A stretch of 64,000 bases of DNA from Acinetobacter dispersus (GTDB taxonomy: Bacteria; Pseudomonadota; Gammaproteobacteria; Pseudomonadales; Moraxellaceae), in the NCBI RefSeq assembly GCF_009884975.1, contig NZ_CP041970.1:62001-126000 (forward strand), written 5' to 3'. Position 1 is the stretch's first letter, and each line of letters starts with the position of its first letter. Shown one piece after another: positions 7,211-13,710 of this stretch. The translations under genes were made by a program, and so were the position numbers. Under the pieces are notes generated by a model that was not told the DNA's origin, ran no database searches, and worked only from the letters and a program-made list of their open reading frames with translations.

Positions 7211-9631
7211 ATGTTGATTAAGATGTTGAGGCATGGGACGGGCAGTGCAGCTCGTGCAGCGAGCTATGTTCTCGATGAAAAAGATCACATGAATATTGTC
7301 CGTCCGCATGTCGAAGTGCTCTGTGGTGATCCACATCTCTTTGCAAAAATTGCAGATAGCTCTCCTTTTAAACATAAATATACGTCTGCCGTCATTGCCT
7401 TTGCAGAAGAAGATCGACCGACCGATGTTGAAATAAAAGATGTCTTAAAACAGTTCGAAGCATTGGCTTTCAGTGGTCTTGAACCTGACCAATATCATAT
7501 GACGGCTGTTCTGCATCAGGAACCCAACGGTTCAAAACATGTTCATATTCTTGTCCCTCGACTTGAACTCAGGTCAGGAAAGGCAATGAATATCGCACCT
7601 CCTGGCAGATTCCAAAAGCATTTTCATATGTTGCAAGACAAGCTGAATTTCGAATACGGCTGGGCAGATCCGAATGATCCCGACCGTGCCCGATTCACAA
7701 AAAAAGGTCATGAGATGTATTTGCAATCTGGGCTAAAAAAGGTTGGAAAAGATCGAGAGAATTATAAACAGTACATTGAAAACACTTATTTACAGCTTTT
7801 ATCAATATCGTTGAAACAACTAGAAAAAAAGCATGCTCAAGTAATTCCGTCCGAACTTTTAGTCAGAAACCGTGATGACTTTATGCAGTTTGTGTTAACC
7901 AACGAGCTGGCAAGTGAAGTAGTCAAAATTCGAGAAAAACAGTTCAGCCTAGTTCCACCTTTTGGCAAAAAACCTATCTATTTTCAAGGAGAAATCTATG
8001 AAAGACAATTCACCATCGAAAAATGTTCAAGAACAATTCGAGAGCGTATCAAATCTCTTGAACAAGTTCGAACAGCAGATCGAGAACGTGGAAACGATGA
8101 GCAGCGAACAGTTAATCAGATTTCAAAATACACTCGAACGCCTTGTGCACAACTTCGAGATCGAGCAGAACAAGCTTTGCAAGGAGCTCGACAAGCAAGA
8201 GCAGATTACCACAGACAACGTTATGCATCTGCTACAACACCAGAAGAACGAGACCCAGACTTTGATCCTAGGATTGAAATCATATCGAGGAGAGCTGAAG
8301 CAGAATATCGACAATATACAAATGAAGCTGTCTTCACATCTCCACGAAATCGATCAGATCATGCAAAAGCATCTCCAGAAGAGCAAAGCTCAATTGCAAC
8401 AGACGATCAAAGACAATCAGAATTTGATCAAAGACCAAATTCAGAACAATACTCAGAGCATCATAAGGGTATTAGAAGATCAGAAGAAACAGTTGCAGCA
8501 GCAAGTAGATCAGGCATTAACTCAGTCGATCACTCACAACCCCAAATTGATTCTGAAAACATTTATTCTGTTGGCGCTTGGAATGGGGCTGCTGAATATT
8601 TTAGTAATATTACCCTCCAACTATTATCTCACACAGCCGATCTTAACCAAAAACCAGACCGAAATCTTGACGGACGGCAAGGGCAATCGTTTCCGAGCAA
8701 TTACCTCCTCGAAATGGATAGATTGCAATACACTGAATTTGAACAAAAAGAAGGTACATCCGACGGAACCGAATATTCATCTGACATTTCCATGTATCGT
8801 AGAGAAATAAGTCATGAAAGAACAGCAACATACGACTATTCAACACCACAACGGCAGCGACACACAGCAGATGATTTTGGATTTACTCGAACAAATGAGT
8901 TTAGCTTTGATGCCATCATCGCTGAGTACTATGCAAGGCTTGCAAGAAAACGTCGAGAAGATGAAAAAAAGGCTCAGCGTGATCGAGCATTACGAGCAGA
9001 GCAACAGAGACGACATGAACAAGATCTTGAAAATCTTAGGATTCAGCAGTCCGTCAGAATTGAGCCAAACCGAGATCAGTTTATTTCAGAATATTGGATT
9101 GATGATCAAAGAGTTACAATCGAGACAGAAAAAATTAGAACAGTTAGAGCAACAACAGCACTTACAGCATCAGAAAGAGCAGCGACTTCAAGAACAGAGC
9201 ATGTTATGCGCAACACAGATCAACAAACTACAGCTCTTAACAACCAGCTTGATCAAGCGCTTCGACGTACTAGAGAAGCAGGAGACGAATTTACAATCGC
9301 AATACCAGCAACAAATCAAGAATTTAAACGAGATGATGCTGAACTGCACTCAGAATATGAACAGTTTAAACAACATATGCGTCGACTTAGAGAACAAGCA
9401 GACGCAGATCAAGAGCATGCAGCATCAATGCAACAACAATACCAACTCGATCGAGAGCATTCAGCAGAACTTACAGCAACAATACTACAACTTGCAAAGC
9501 TCGTTGAAGAAGTTGTCAGGTTGATGATGAGTTTAATTGCTGCCATGCTGGGGCAGCAATATAACATTCAACGTCAACCACAAGTTGAAGCTAAGCAACA
9601 GAAATCTAATGACTCTGGTCCTGAATTTTAA
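7211..9631 (+). CDS. MobA/MbeA-like relaxase
   Basis: This 806-aa protein would nick oriT and lead single-stranded DNA into a helper element's mating apparatus. The N-terminal relaxase domain (residues 1-170) shows GTGSAARAASYVLDE, the metal-binding HVHILVPR motif after PNGSK, the common L-x-x-G-K-A-M-N-I-A-P-P-G stretch, then FEYGWADPNDPDRAR. The rest (about 250-780) is a low-complexity Arg/Gln/Glu-rich region. That part coincides with two long genes read in the next frame (7998-8810 and 8814-9524), which explains its odd composition. The start has GGGAGG upstream. The order mobC-mobA with nested mobB and mobD is that of ColE1 mbeCABD. Confidence 0.9.
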   Translation: MLIKMLRHGTGSAARAASYVLDEKDHMNIVRPHVEVLCGDPHLFAKIADSSPFKHKYTSAVIAFAEEDRPTDVEIKDVLKQFEALAFSGLEPDQYHMTAVLHQEPNGSKHVHILVPRLELRSGKAMNIAPPGRFQKHFHMLQDKLNFEYGWADPNDPDRARFTKKGHEMYLQSGLKKVGKDRENYKQYIENTYLQLLSISLKQLEKKHAQVIPSELLVRNRDDFMQFVLTNELASEVVKIREKQFSLVPPFGKKPIYFQGEIYERQFTIEKCSRTIRERIKSLEQVRTADRERGNDEQRTVNQISKYTRTPCAQLRDRAEQALQGARQARADYHRQRYASATTPEERDPDFDPRIEIISRRAEAEYRQYTNEAVFTSPRNRSDHAKASPEEQSSIATDDQRQSEFDQRPNSEQYSEHHKGIRRSEETVAAASRSGINSVDHSQPQIDSENIYSVGAWNGAAEYFSNITLQLLSHTADLNQKPDRNLDGRQGQSFPSNYLLEMDRLQYTEFEQKEGTSDGTEYSSDISMYRREISHERTATYDYSTPQRQRHTADDFGFTRTNEFSFDAIIAEYYARLARKRREDEKKAQRDRALRAEQQRRHEQDLENLRIQQSVRIEPNRDQFISEYWIDDQRVTIETEKIRTVRATTALTASERAATSRTEHVMRNTDQQTTALNNQLDQALRRTREAGDEFTIAIPATNQEFKRDDAELHSEYEQFKQHMRRLREQADADQEHAASMQQQYQLDREHSAELTATILQLAKLVEEVVRLMMSLIAAMLGQQYNIQRQPQVEAKQQKSNDSGPEF
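7998..8810 (+). CDS. MobB/MbeB-like protein nested inside the relaxase gene
   Basis: A 270-aa frame lies wholly within the relaxase gene, shifted by one base. The start ATG has a strong AAGGAG 6 bp upstream, so I prefer it over an in-frame codon 12 codons earlier. The protein is mostly long coiled coil (Gln/Glu/Leu/Asn-rich, residues 1-190). One clear membrane segment follows at about 195-220 (LILKTFILLALGMGLLNILV). A short, probably periplasmic tail contains two Cys. ColE1 mbeB occupies the same nested position, and its product is thought to anchor the relaxosome to the membrane. The assignment rests on position and architecture, not on a strong motif. Confidence 0.75.
   Translation: MKDNSPSKNVQEQFESVSNLLNKFEQQIENVETMSSEQLIRFQNTLERLVHNFEIEQNKLCKELDKQEQITTDNVMHLLQHQKNETQTLILGLKSYRGELKQNIDNIQMKLSSHLHEIDQIMQKHLQKSKAQLQQTIKDNQNLIKDQIQNNTQSIIRVLEDQKKQLQQQVDQALTQSITHNPKLILKTFILLALGMGLLNILVILPSNYYLTQPILTKNQTEILTDGKGNRFRAITSSKWIDCNTLNLNKKKVHPTEPNIHLTFPCIVEK
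8814..9524 (+). CDS. MobD/MbeD-like coiled-coil protein nested inside the relaxase gene
   Basis: A 236-aa frame, in the same frame as the nested mobB-like gene, begins 3 bp after that gene's stop and ends within the relaxase gene. Only 3 nt separate the two, suggesting translational coupling. The protein is almost entirely predicted coiled coil: heptad-rich stretches of Gln, Leu, Lys and Asn such as KELQSRQKKLEQLEQQQHLQ. It has no membrane segment. ColE1 mbeD lies in the same place. The function is inferred from position only. Confidence 0.7.
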   Translation: MKEQQHTTIQHHNGSDTQQMILDLLEQMSLALMPSSLSTMQGLQENVEKMKKRLSVIEHYEQSNRDDMNKILKILGFSSPSELSQTEISLFQNIGLMIKELQSRQKKLEQLEQQQHLQHQKEQRLQEQSMLCATQINKLQLLTTSLIKRFDVLEKQETNLQSQYQQQIKNLNEMMLNCTQNMNSLNNICVDLENKQTQIKSMQHQCNNNTNSIESIQQNLQQQYYNLQSSLKKLSG

Positions 9632-9713
9632 GCAACCACTTTTAAAAATAAGACTTTTATTATCTTTAGCGTTGCTATTGTCACTGATTACATTCAACGT
9701 TATTTCTGTTTAA
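9609..9713 (+). CDS. Possible 34-aa membrane peptide overlapping the relaxase 3' end
   Basis: An ATG inside the last codons of the relaxase gene opens a 34-codon frame, in the same frame as the nested mobB/mobD genes. The peptide begins MTLVLNFKQPLLKIR and continues with about 18 hydrophobic residues (LLLSLALLLSLITF): one transmembrane helix with positive charges on the inner side. The ribosome binding site is weak. It may be a real small membrane protein or a chance frame; no family is recognised. Confidence 0.35.
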   Translation: MTLVLNFKQPLLKIRLLLSLALLLSLITFNVISV

Positions 9714-9782
9714 TCGATAATAACGCAGTCGATTTATATAGTGCACAGTAGCAAGCTAAAAATTCATTAATAATTAAGCGAG

Positions 9783-10118
9783 TTAAATGGAAGGGATTCC
9801 CAAAACACGCTGTGCTCGTTCAATCATCTTTTGACGTTGGTGCGTTCGGAATGCCCACAATGAAGATAAATTACTTTTTTGATTGAGTTTGGCAACTTCA
9901 AGAATTTGTTCATCAGTCATTTCCTGCATGCATTGACGAATAATTTGATGTGCTTGTTCAAGTTCTTTGAGTAAGGAATTTGCGGTGTCAACAGCAATAT
10001 AAAGATTTGCCAACGTTTGGCGTTGAGGATTTGAAATTGTCTTGCCAAGTTCAACAATGAGTTGAGAAGCTTGTTGTTTAGGTGTGCAAGTGTTTGCACC
10101 ATGAAGAATTGCGTTCAT
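9783..10118 (-). CDS. Conserved-looking 111-aa protein of unknown function
   Basis: No known domain was recognised. The protein is predicted helical and soluble, with pattern LANLYIAVDTANSLLKELEQAHQIIRQ in the middle and a basic C-terminal part (RTHQRQKMIERAQRVLG). It reads opposite to the mob genes. It is preceded on its own strand by a structured leader with a hairpin terminator (10270-10290), so expression may depend on anti-termination or on an antisense RNA. This setting recalls small early genes of satellite phages and plasmids. Confidence 0.6.
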   Translation of the reverse strand: MNAILHGANTCTPKQQASQLIVELGKTISNPQRQTLANLYIAVDTANSLLKELEQAHQIIRQCMQEMTDEQILEVAKLNQKSNLSSLWAFRTHQRQKMIERAQRVLGIPSI

Positions 10119-10186
10119 AGCAGTAGTCCTAGATAAGTTTTAACACTTACCATCATTACTTCTCACGGTAATGGTGGCAGCAAGAC

Positions 10187-10330
10187 AGGGGTGAGAATAC
10201 TGAATCTAGGCTCAGCCAACCTTACGGTTGCCCTGCAAGCTGCCATAACGACTGCTAAACAGTAGGCAAAAAAATAGTCGCTAGTGCGACATTAATTTGC
10301 ACCTAGATTGTATCAGGTTCTCACGCCTGA
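10187..10330 (-). ncRNA. Structured leader; candidate antisense/attenuator RNA (C4-like)
   Basis: On the reverse strand, upstream of the 111-aa gene, two complementary blocks face each other. GTGAGAA (10318-10324) and AATCTAGG (10302-10309), as read on that strand, can pair with CCTAGATT (10203-10210) and TTCTCAC (10191-10197), in nested order. Between them lie a perfect terminator-type hairpin (10277-10290 plus T run) and a small hairpin CAACC-GTAA-GGTTG (10217-10230). This arrangement of target, terminator and complementary segment resembles phage C4-type antisense control of early genes. Membership of that RNA family is a guess. Confidence 0.4.
10270..10290 (-). terminator. Terminator in the leader of the 111-aa gene
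   Basis: On the reverse strand a perfect 5-bp hairpin, GTCGC-ACTA-GCGAC, is followed by TATTTTTTT. It lies about 150 bp before the start codon of the 111-aa gene, so it would end transcription before that gene unless overridden. Confidence 0.7.
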
Positions 10331-10606
10331 ACACAGATTTTGCTGTGTAAAACTAGGTTAGCTGGGTATACCTTAACCTGTCAACGATCCAGTATGATAT
10401 TTTTACATATCTTAACATTAAATAATTAATTGATTATCCTGAAGAAATCTTGAATTTCTGACGGCTAGGAAACTAGTTATTAAAAGTGTTTGTGTACGGT
10501 GGTAATTGCTTAATGTTTATTCTTTTTTGTGTTCTTAGAGCTCATCCGAATAGGTGTTAAATATTGTTAAATCATAAAATTGAGAGTGGCTGCTCATAAT
10601 AATAAG

Positions 10607-11019
10607 GTGAATTCATTATCGATTCGTTACTTGCTGATGTGTTTATGCGTTATAGAGTGGCTCATTGCTGTATGGATCAAATAGGCATGGGTGAAAAGCC
10701 TGTTGAAGACGTGAAAAGGAATCATGGTGAATATTAGGTTGACGGCGTACTATTTATCCTAAGTAATCAACAGACTTTAGCCATTCACGGTAAGGAAGCA
10801 TTTCAGGATCGCAAAGTACATATTCCTATGGGTAATTATACTTTACGTGCTGACTTACATAAGCTTAAGAAAGTGCCCAGTGATACTTGCGCGCTGAGCT
10901 TCTTGGCTAATAGTGACAGACATGCTGACCGTACAAGGGCAGGATTCTTAGGAATTAATGCTGCCAGTTGTGAGGAAATGAAAAGAGAGTTTATGGATCT
11001 CTATCTCATGAAGAGATAG
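10607..11019 (+). pseudogene. Remnant of a Mu gp28-like phage terminase large subunit
   Basis: Translation in one frame gives the C-terminal nuclease part of a Mu-like terminase: HCCMDQIGMGEKPVEDVKR, a premature stop after HGEY, then VDGVLFILSNQQTLAIHG, KEAFQDRKVHIPMG, LRADLHKLKKV and a degraded NSDRHADRTRAGFLG. The blocks D-Q-x-G-M-G-E-K-P-V-E, K-E-A-F-x-D-R-x-V-x-I-P and L-R-A-D-L-H-x-L-K match my memory of gp28-type terminases. The N-terminal ATPase half is missing, one in-frame stop interrupts the frame, and no other structural phage genes are nearby. It is decayed prophage DNA. Confidence 0.7.
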
Positions 11020-11068
11020 AGATAAATGCTGATGATTATGATGGTTGGTTTAGTGATGCTAGTTGCTT

Positions 11069-11296
11069 TTAGATAACTTTGTAATATTTATAGTTTAATA
11101 AATGCTCAACTTGCTCTACATATTCTCGTGCGAGAAGGACTTTATTTATTTCAAATTGATTAGGTAAGAAATAATTAATTAGCCCATTTGCATCAACTGA
11201 AATATCAATAATTTTTATGCTTGAGTCATAGTCAGGTAATTTACTAATTTCTGAATTAATTAAATCCAAAAAAGCAGATTTCTTTATGGTTCGCAT
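11069..11296 (-). CDS. Small hypothetical protein
   Basis: This encodes 75 aa from the ATG with GGAG 9 bp upstream (an in-frame ATG 9 codons earlier has no such site). It begins MRTIKKSAFLDLINSEI and shows mixed alpha/beta character with no signal peptide or membrane segment. I do not recognise it. It is followed at a distance of about 100 bp, on the same strand, by the 226-aa membrane protein gene upstream in transcription order, so the two may form one transcript. Confidence 0.55.
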   Translation of the reverse strand: MRTIKKSAFLDLINSEISKLPDYDSSIKIIDISVDANGLINYFLPNQFEINKVLLAREYVEQVEHLLNYKYYKVI

Positions 11297-11391
11297 AGTT
11301 ATTGCTCCAAAGTTATTGATCAAAATCTAAGAGTAGTGGTAAGTTCCAAGCCAATGCAATAAAAAATATTAGAATGACAATGTAGGATGTT

Positions 11392-12072
11392 TTAATGGAT
11401 TAGTTCAACATATTTTTTATTATCATATTGATCTTTATAGTATTTAAATTTAAATGAACACGATAAGCCTTTTTCTATTGCTGTGTCGTAAAGTAGAGTA
11501 AGCTTAAAGTGATAAATTTTATTTCCAATAATATTTTTTAAAGAGGTGAACGTAAAAATATTGTCTATATCTATTTCTTCTTGCTGTGGTAACACACTTT
11601 GAATGTGATTTAGATCTAAATTGACCATGGTTGTATCAATTGATAAAGAAATATTATTGGCAATCCCCTCTGAACTGACAATTGCAAATTGCTGAAATCC
11701 ACAATCTTTTATTTGTAGTATTGGTCTTGATTTGACAATATTATTGTTAAATTCAATTCTTAAAATATTTAGTTGTTCAAGTGCAGCATTAGCTAAAACT
11801 TTTTGTTGTTCTACGCTATTTTTCAATTCTTGAGCTTGTAGACTTAAAGCTAGGGTATTTTGTTTTAATTCTTGTCCTTGCTGAAGATATCCGTATACCA
11901 ACCATAAAAAAGCAAGTGGTGAGAAGATACCTGCGAGCACGTCTCCTTTTTCATTCAATTTAAGATTGTGGTAGTCACTGAGGTCTGTAACAACTAAAAC
12001 TCCAATTAAATAAATTACTGTGACTATAAGTGTTATCAAAATCCCCAAATGATCTTTAAACCATTCTTTCAT
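11392..12072 (-). CDS. Two-helix membrane protein of unknown function
   Basis: This is 226 aa. Residues 8-30 (LGILITLIVTVIYLIGVLVV) and about 47-63 (GIFSPLAFLWLVYGYL) are hydrophobic. The connecting G-D-x-L-A-G-x-F-S-P-L-A-F-L-W-L-V-x-G-Y motif, followed by a Q-rich coiled coil (LQQGQELKQNTLALSLQAQEL), is a pattern I have seen in many uncharacterised proteins of mobile elements. The C-terminal 120 residues look like a beta-rich cytoplasmic domain. It may act as a membrane sensor or effector in the island, but nothing in the sequence proves that. Confidence 0.65.
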   Translation of the reverse strand: MKEWFKDHLGILITLIVTVIYLIGVLVVTDLSDYHNLKLNEKGDVLAGIFSPLAFLWLVYGYLQQGQELKQNTLALSLQAQELKNSVEQQKVLANAALEQLNILRIEFNNNIVKSRPILQIKDCGFQQFAIVSSEGIANNISLSIDTTMVNLDLNHIQSVLPQQEEIDIDNIFTFTSLKNIIGNKIYHFKLTLLYDTAIEKGLSCSFKFKYYKDQYDNKKYVELIH

Positions 12073-12241
12073 AGAAATAGTTCCCTCTAATTGTTTAATA
12101 ATAAAAACTAGGTGACGATTTAAAGGATCAGTTTAAACTGCCTCCTTTAGTATTGATGCTACCGCAGGCAAAGCCTCGCTACTGTGCACACAGTGATTTG
12201 AGGCTATCAGAAAATGAAACGCTTTTGCAGTAGGTGAAAAT

Positions 12242-12469
12242 ATGAAAACCAAACCAATTGTTTCGTGATCAGATGGTAAACGTCGTCTTGTGTCGCAACT
12301 GATTCCTAAAATACCTTAACACCATTGCTATGTAGAATTATTTGCTAGAGGCGCAGCCTTATTTTTTATACATGAGCAGCCATCAAAAGTTGAAATTATC
12401 AATGATGTGAATGGTCTCTATCATTTATTTTATTGTTTCATTTTAATAAAGAAGAATAGCCCAATTTAG
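12242..12469 (+). pseudogene. Remnant of a D12-class adenine-N6 DNA methyltransferase
   Basis: The frame starts MKTKPIVS, followed by TGA where Trp is expected, then SDGKRRLVSQLIPKIP, then TAA (from CAA), then HHCYVELFARGAALFF and EQPSKVEIINDVNG. This is the N-terminal SAM-binding region of Dam-like phage methyltransferases: the W-x-G-G-K-R motif and the F-A-G-G-A-A-L-F-F motif, here with Gly changed to Arg, then the I-N-D-x-N-G motif. At least two nonsense changes and loss of everything downstream make it a clear pseudogene. Confidence 0.75.
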
Positions 12470-12643
12470 ACTTATCCATAAAATCAAAATAAACACCTTG
12501 ATGGCTGAATTTGAGCTTAAGCAAAAATCTGCTACTTAACTTTCTCCGTCTGAACTGATTGTCTAGATTTTAGTGTTGGTAAAATTGACTAAAGCGCTGG
12601 ATAAAATTAATATGGGCTCGCTGGCCTACATTGCCAGTCGGTT

Positions 12644-12779
12644 TTAGCAGACCGTTGATCCAGCACAGAAAATAGCCCGTCTATTTTTTGTGGACCTTCT
12701 CGTCCCCCTTTTATCTTTATGGTAGGACAGAAGGGGGACACCTTCGGGTGTGCTGGTTCCTTGGATCCCAGTCTGCTAA
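12644..12779. repeat. Nested inverted-repeat element, possible structured RNA
   Basis: Several complementary blocks are ordered so that they nest: TTAGCAGAC (12644-12652) with GTCTGCTAA (12771-12779); GATCC (12657-12661) with GGATC (12763-12767); CCAGCAC (12660-12666) with GTGCTGG (12750-12756); GTCCCCCTT (12702-12710) with AAGGGGGAC (12731-12739). A CACC-TTCG-GGTG hairpin lies at 12739-12750. Not all helices can form at once, since some share bases. It is GC-rich relative to its surroundings. It may be an RNA, a small mobile element or a recombination site; no family is recognised. Confidence 0.5.
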
Positions 12780-12848
12780 CCCTCTTTTGTTCTGCCACCA
12801 TTATTTAGCAGTAATCGGCAGAACTTCTTAAGATTCAAGGAGCTTCTC

Positions 12849-12929
12849 ATGCTGTATCTATCTTTTCTGATTTGTGCCTCGCCACCTGTTCAACCTTGTT
12901 GTGCTTTGCAACGGGGACTATACGGATAA
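12849..12929 (+). CDS. Possible 26-aa small peptide
   Basis: A short frame with a good ribosome binding site (AAGGAG, 6 bp before ATG) encodes MLYLSFLICASPPVQPCC and eight more residues. It has a short hydrophobic start and three Cys. It directly follows the nested inverted repeat and precedes the 13072 membrane-protein gene by about 140 bp. It may be a leader peptide, a real microprotein or debris of decayed phage DNA. Confidence 0.3.
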   Translation: MLYLSFLICASPPVQPCCALQRGLYG

Positions 12930-13071
12930 TTTAATTTTTTAGGCTGTATTAAAAACATTTTACAAGAACAATCCAACGGTGGATGGCTAAATCACGCCTA
13001 TAAAAAATAGACCTTTTTATATTTATATCTGCTGGTGATTGTGAATTGCATTGAACATGCGGGAAACAACA

Positions 13072-13680
13072 ATGACTGAATTAACCAAACCTAAAATCAT
13101 TCCAATCGAAAACCGTCCTCAGAAATCCAAGCTATTTTTAAAATGTGTGGTCTTACCGATTGTGATCTTTCTGATTATTGCCAAAATCTTTTCCTTTGGT
13201 GCTTTCGGCTATATCTTCTTTGGCTTTGACCTATTCTGGTTTGTGATCATTTACTACCTCTATCAATATGGAAATACATATTTCGATGGAATGACTGAGC
13301 AACTGAAACGCCAAGGGGAAACTTTTAACTATCAAAATCGTGGTGTCTGGATTAATAGTCAGGATAAAACCATCATCCTGTTTGATCAGCCAGATCAACG
13401 TCTAGTCAAATATCCATTTGACTACATTACCTCTGTGGGTCATTACAATCTGGTTGAAGATCGCTTTAGAACTACGACCACTGTGATCAGTAACCCAATG
13501 ATGGGAACCCATGTTAACCAACAAGTCCATCGGACACCGATGAAACGAGAGTTTCAAGTCAATATAGGAACACGGGATCAATTTAAACCAAATTACAGCC
13601 TTAAAGTGCTGTTTCCTTGGCGTAGCCCTCAAATGGCCAGTGAAATCCGTCAACTCCTTTCCGCTGATCATTATCAATAA
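13072..13680 (+). CDS. Membrane protein of unknown function
   Basis: A 202-aa protein from ATG 13072; in-frame codons TTG 13051 and ATG 13057 are alternatives, but GCGGGA lies at a good distance only for 13072. Two hydrophobic segments lie at about 22-40 (CVVLPIVIFLIIAKIFSFG) and 44-65 (GYIFFGFDLFWFVIIYYLY). The cytoplasmic C-terminal part is beta-rich and ends with FPWRSPQMASEIRQLL. It resembles uncharacterised membrane proteins with a PH-like C-terminal domain. It lies 30 bp upstream of the CAP-domain lipoprotein gene and is probably cotranscribed with it. Confidence 0.65.
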   Translation: MTELTKPKIIPIENRPQKSKLFLKCVVLPIVIFLIIAKIFSFGAFGYIFFGFDLFWFVIIYYLYQYGNTYFDGMTEQLKRQGETFNYQNRGVWINSQDKTIILFDQPDQRLVKYPFDYITSVGHYNLVEDRFRTTTTVISNPMMGTHVNQQVHRTPMKREFQVNIGTRDQFKPNYSLKVLFPWRSPQMASEIRQLLSADHYQ

Positions 13681-13710
13681 CAACAATAAAAAAATTTAAG
13701 GCAGTCAATC

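Noticed and set aside
12644..12779. Integron attC site
   Set aside because: Ends GTTTTAG and CTGCTAAC do not fit the RYYYAAC/GTTRRRY core sites, and no cassette or integron integrase is nearby.
12607..12801. 64-aa reverse-strand open frame over the nested inverted repeat
   Set aside because: It coincides with the structured element, its product is rich in Pro/Lys/Gly without a pattern, and it has no ribosome binding site.
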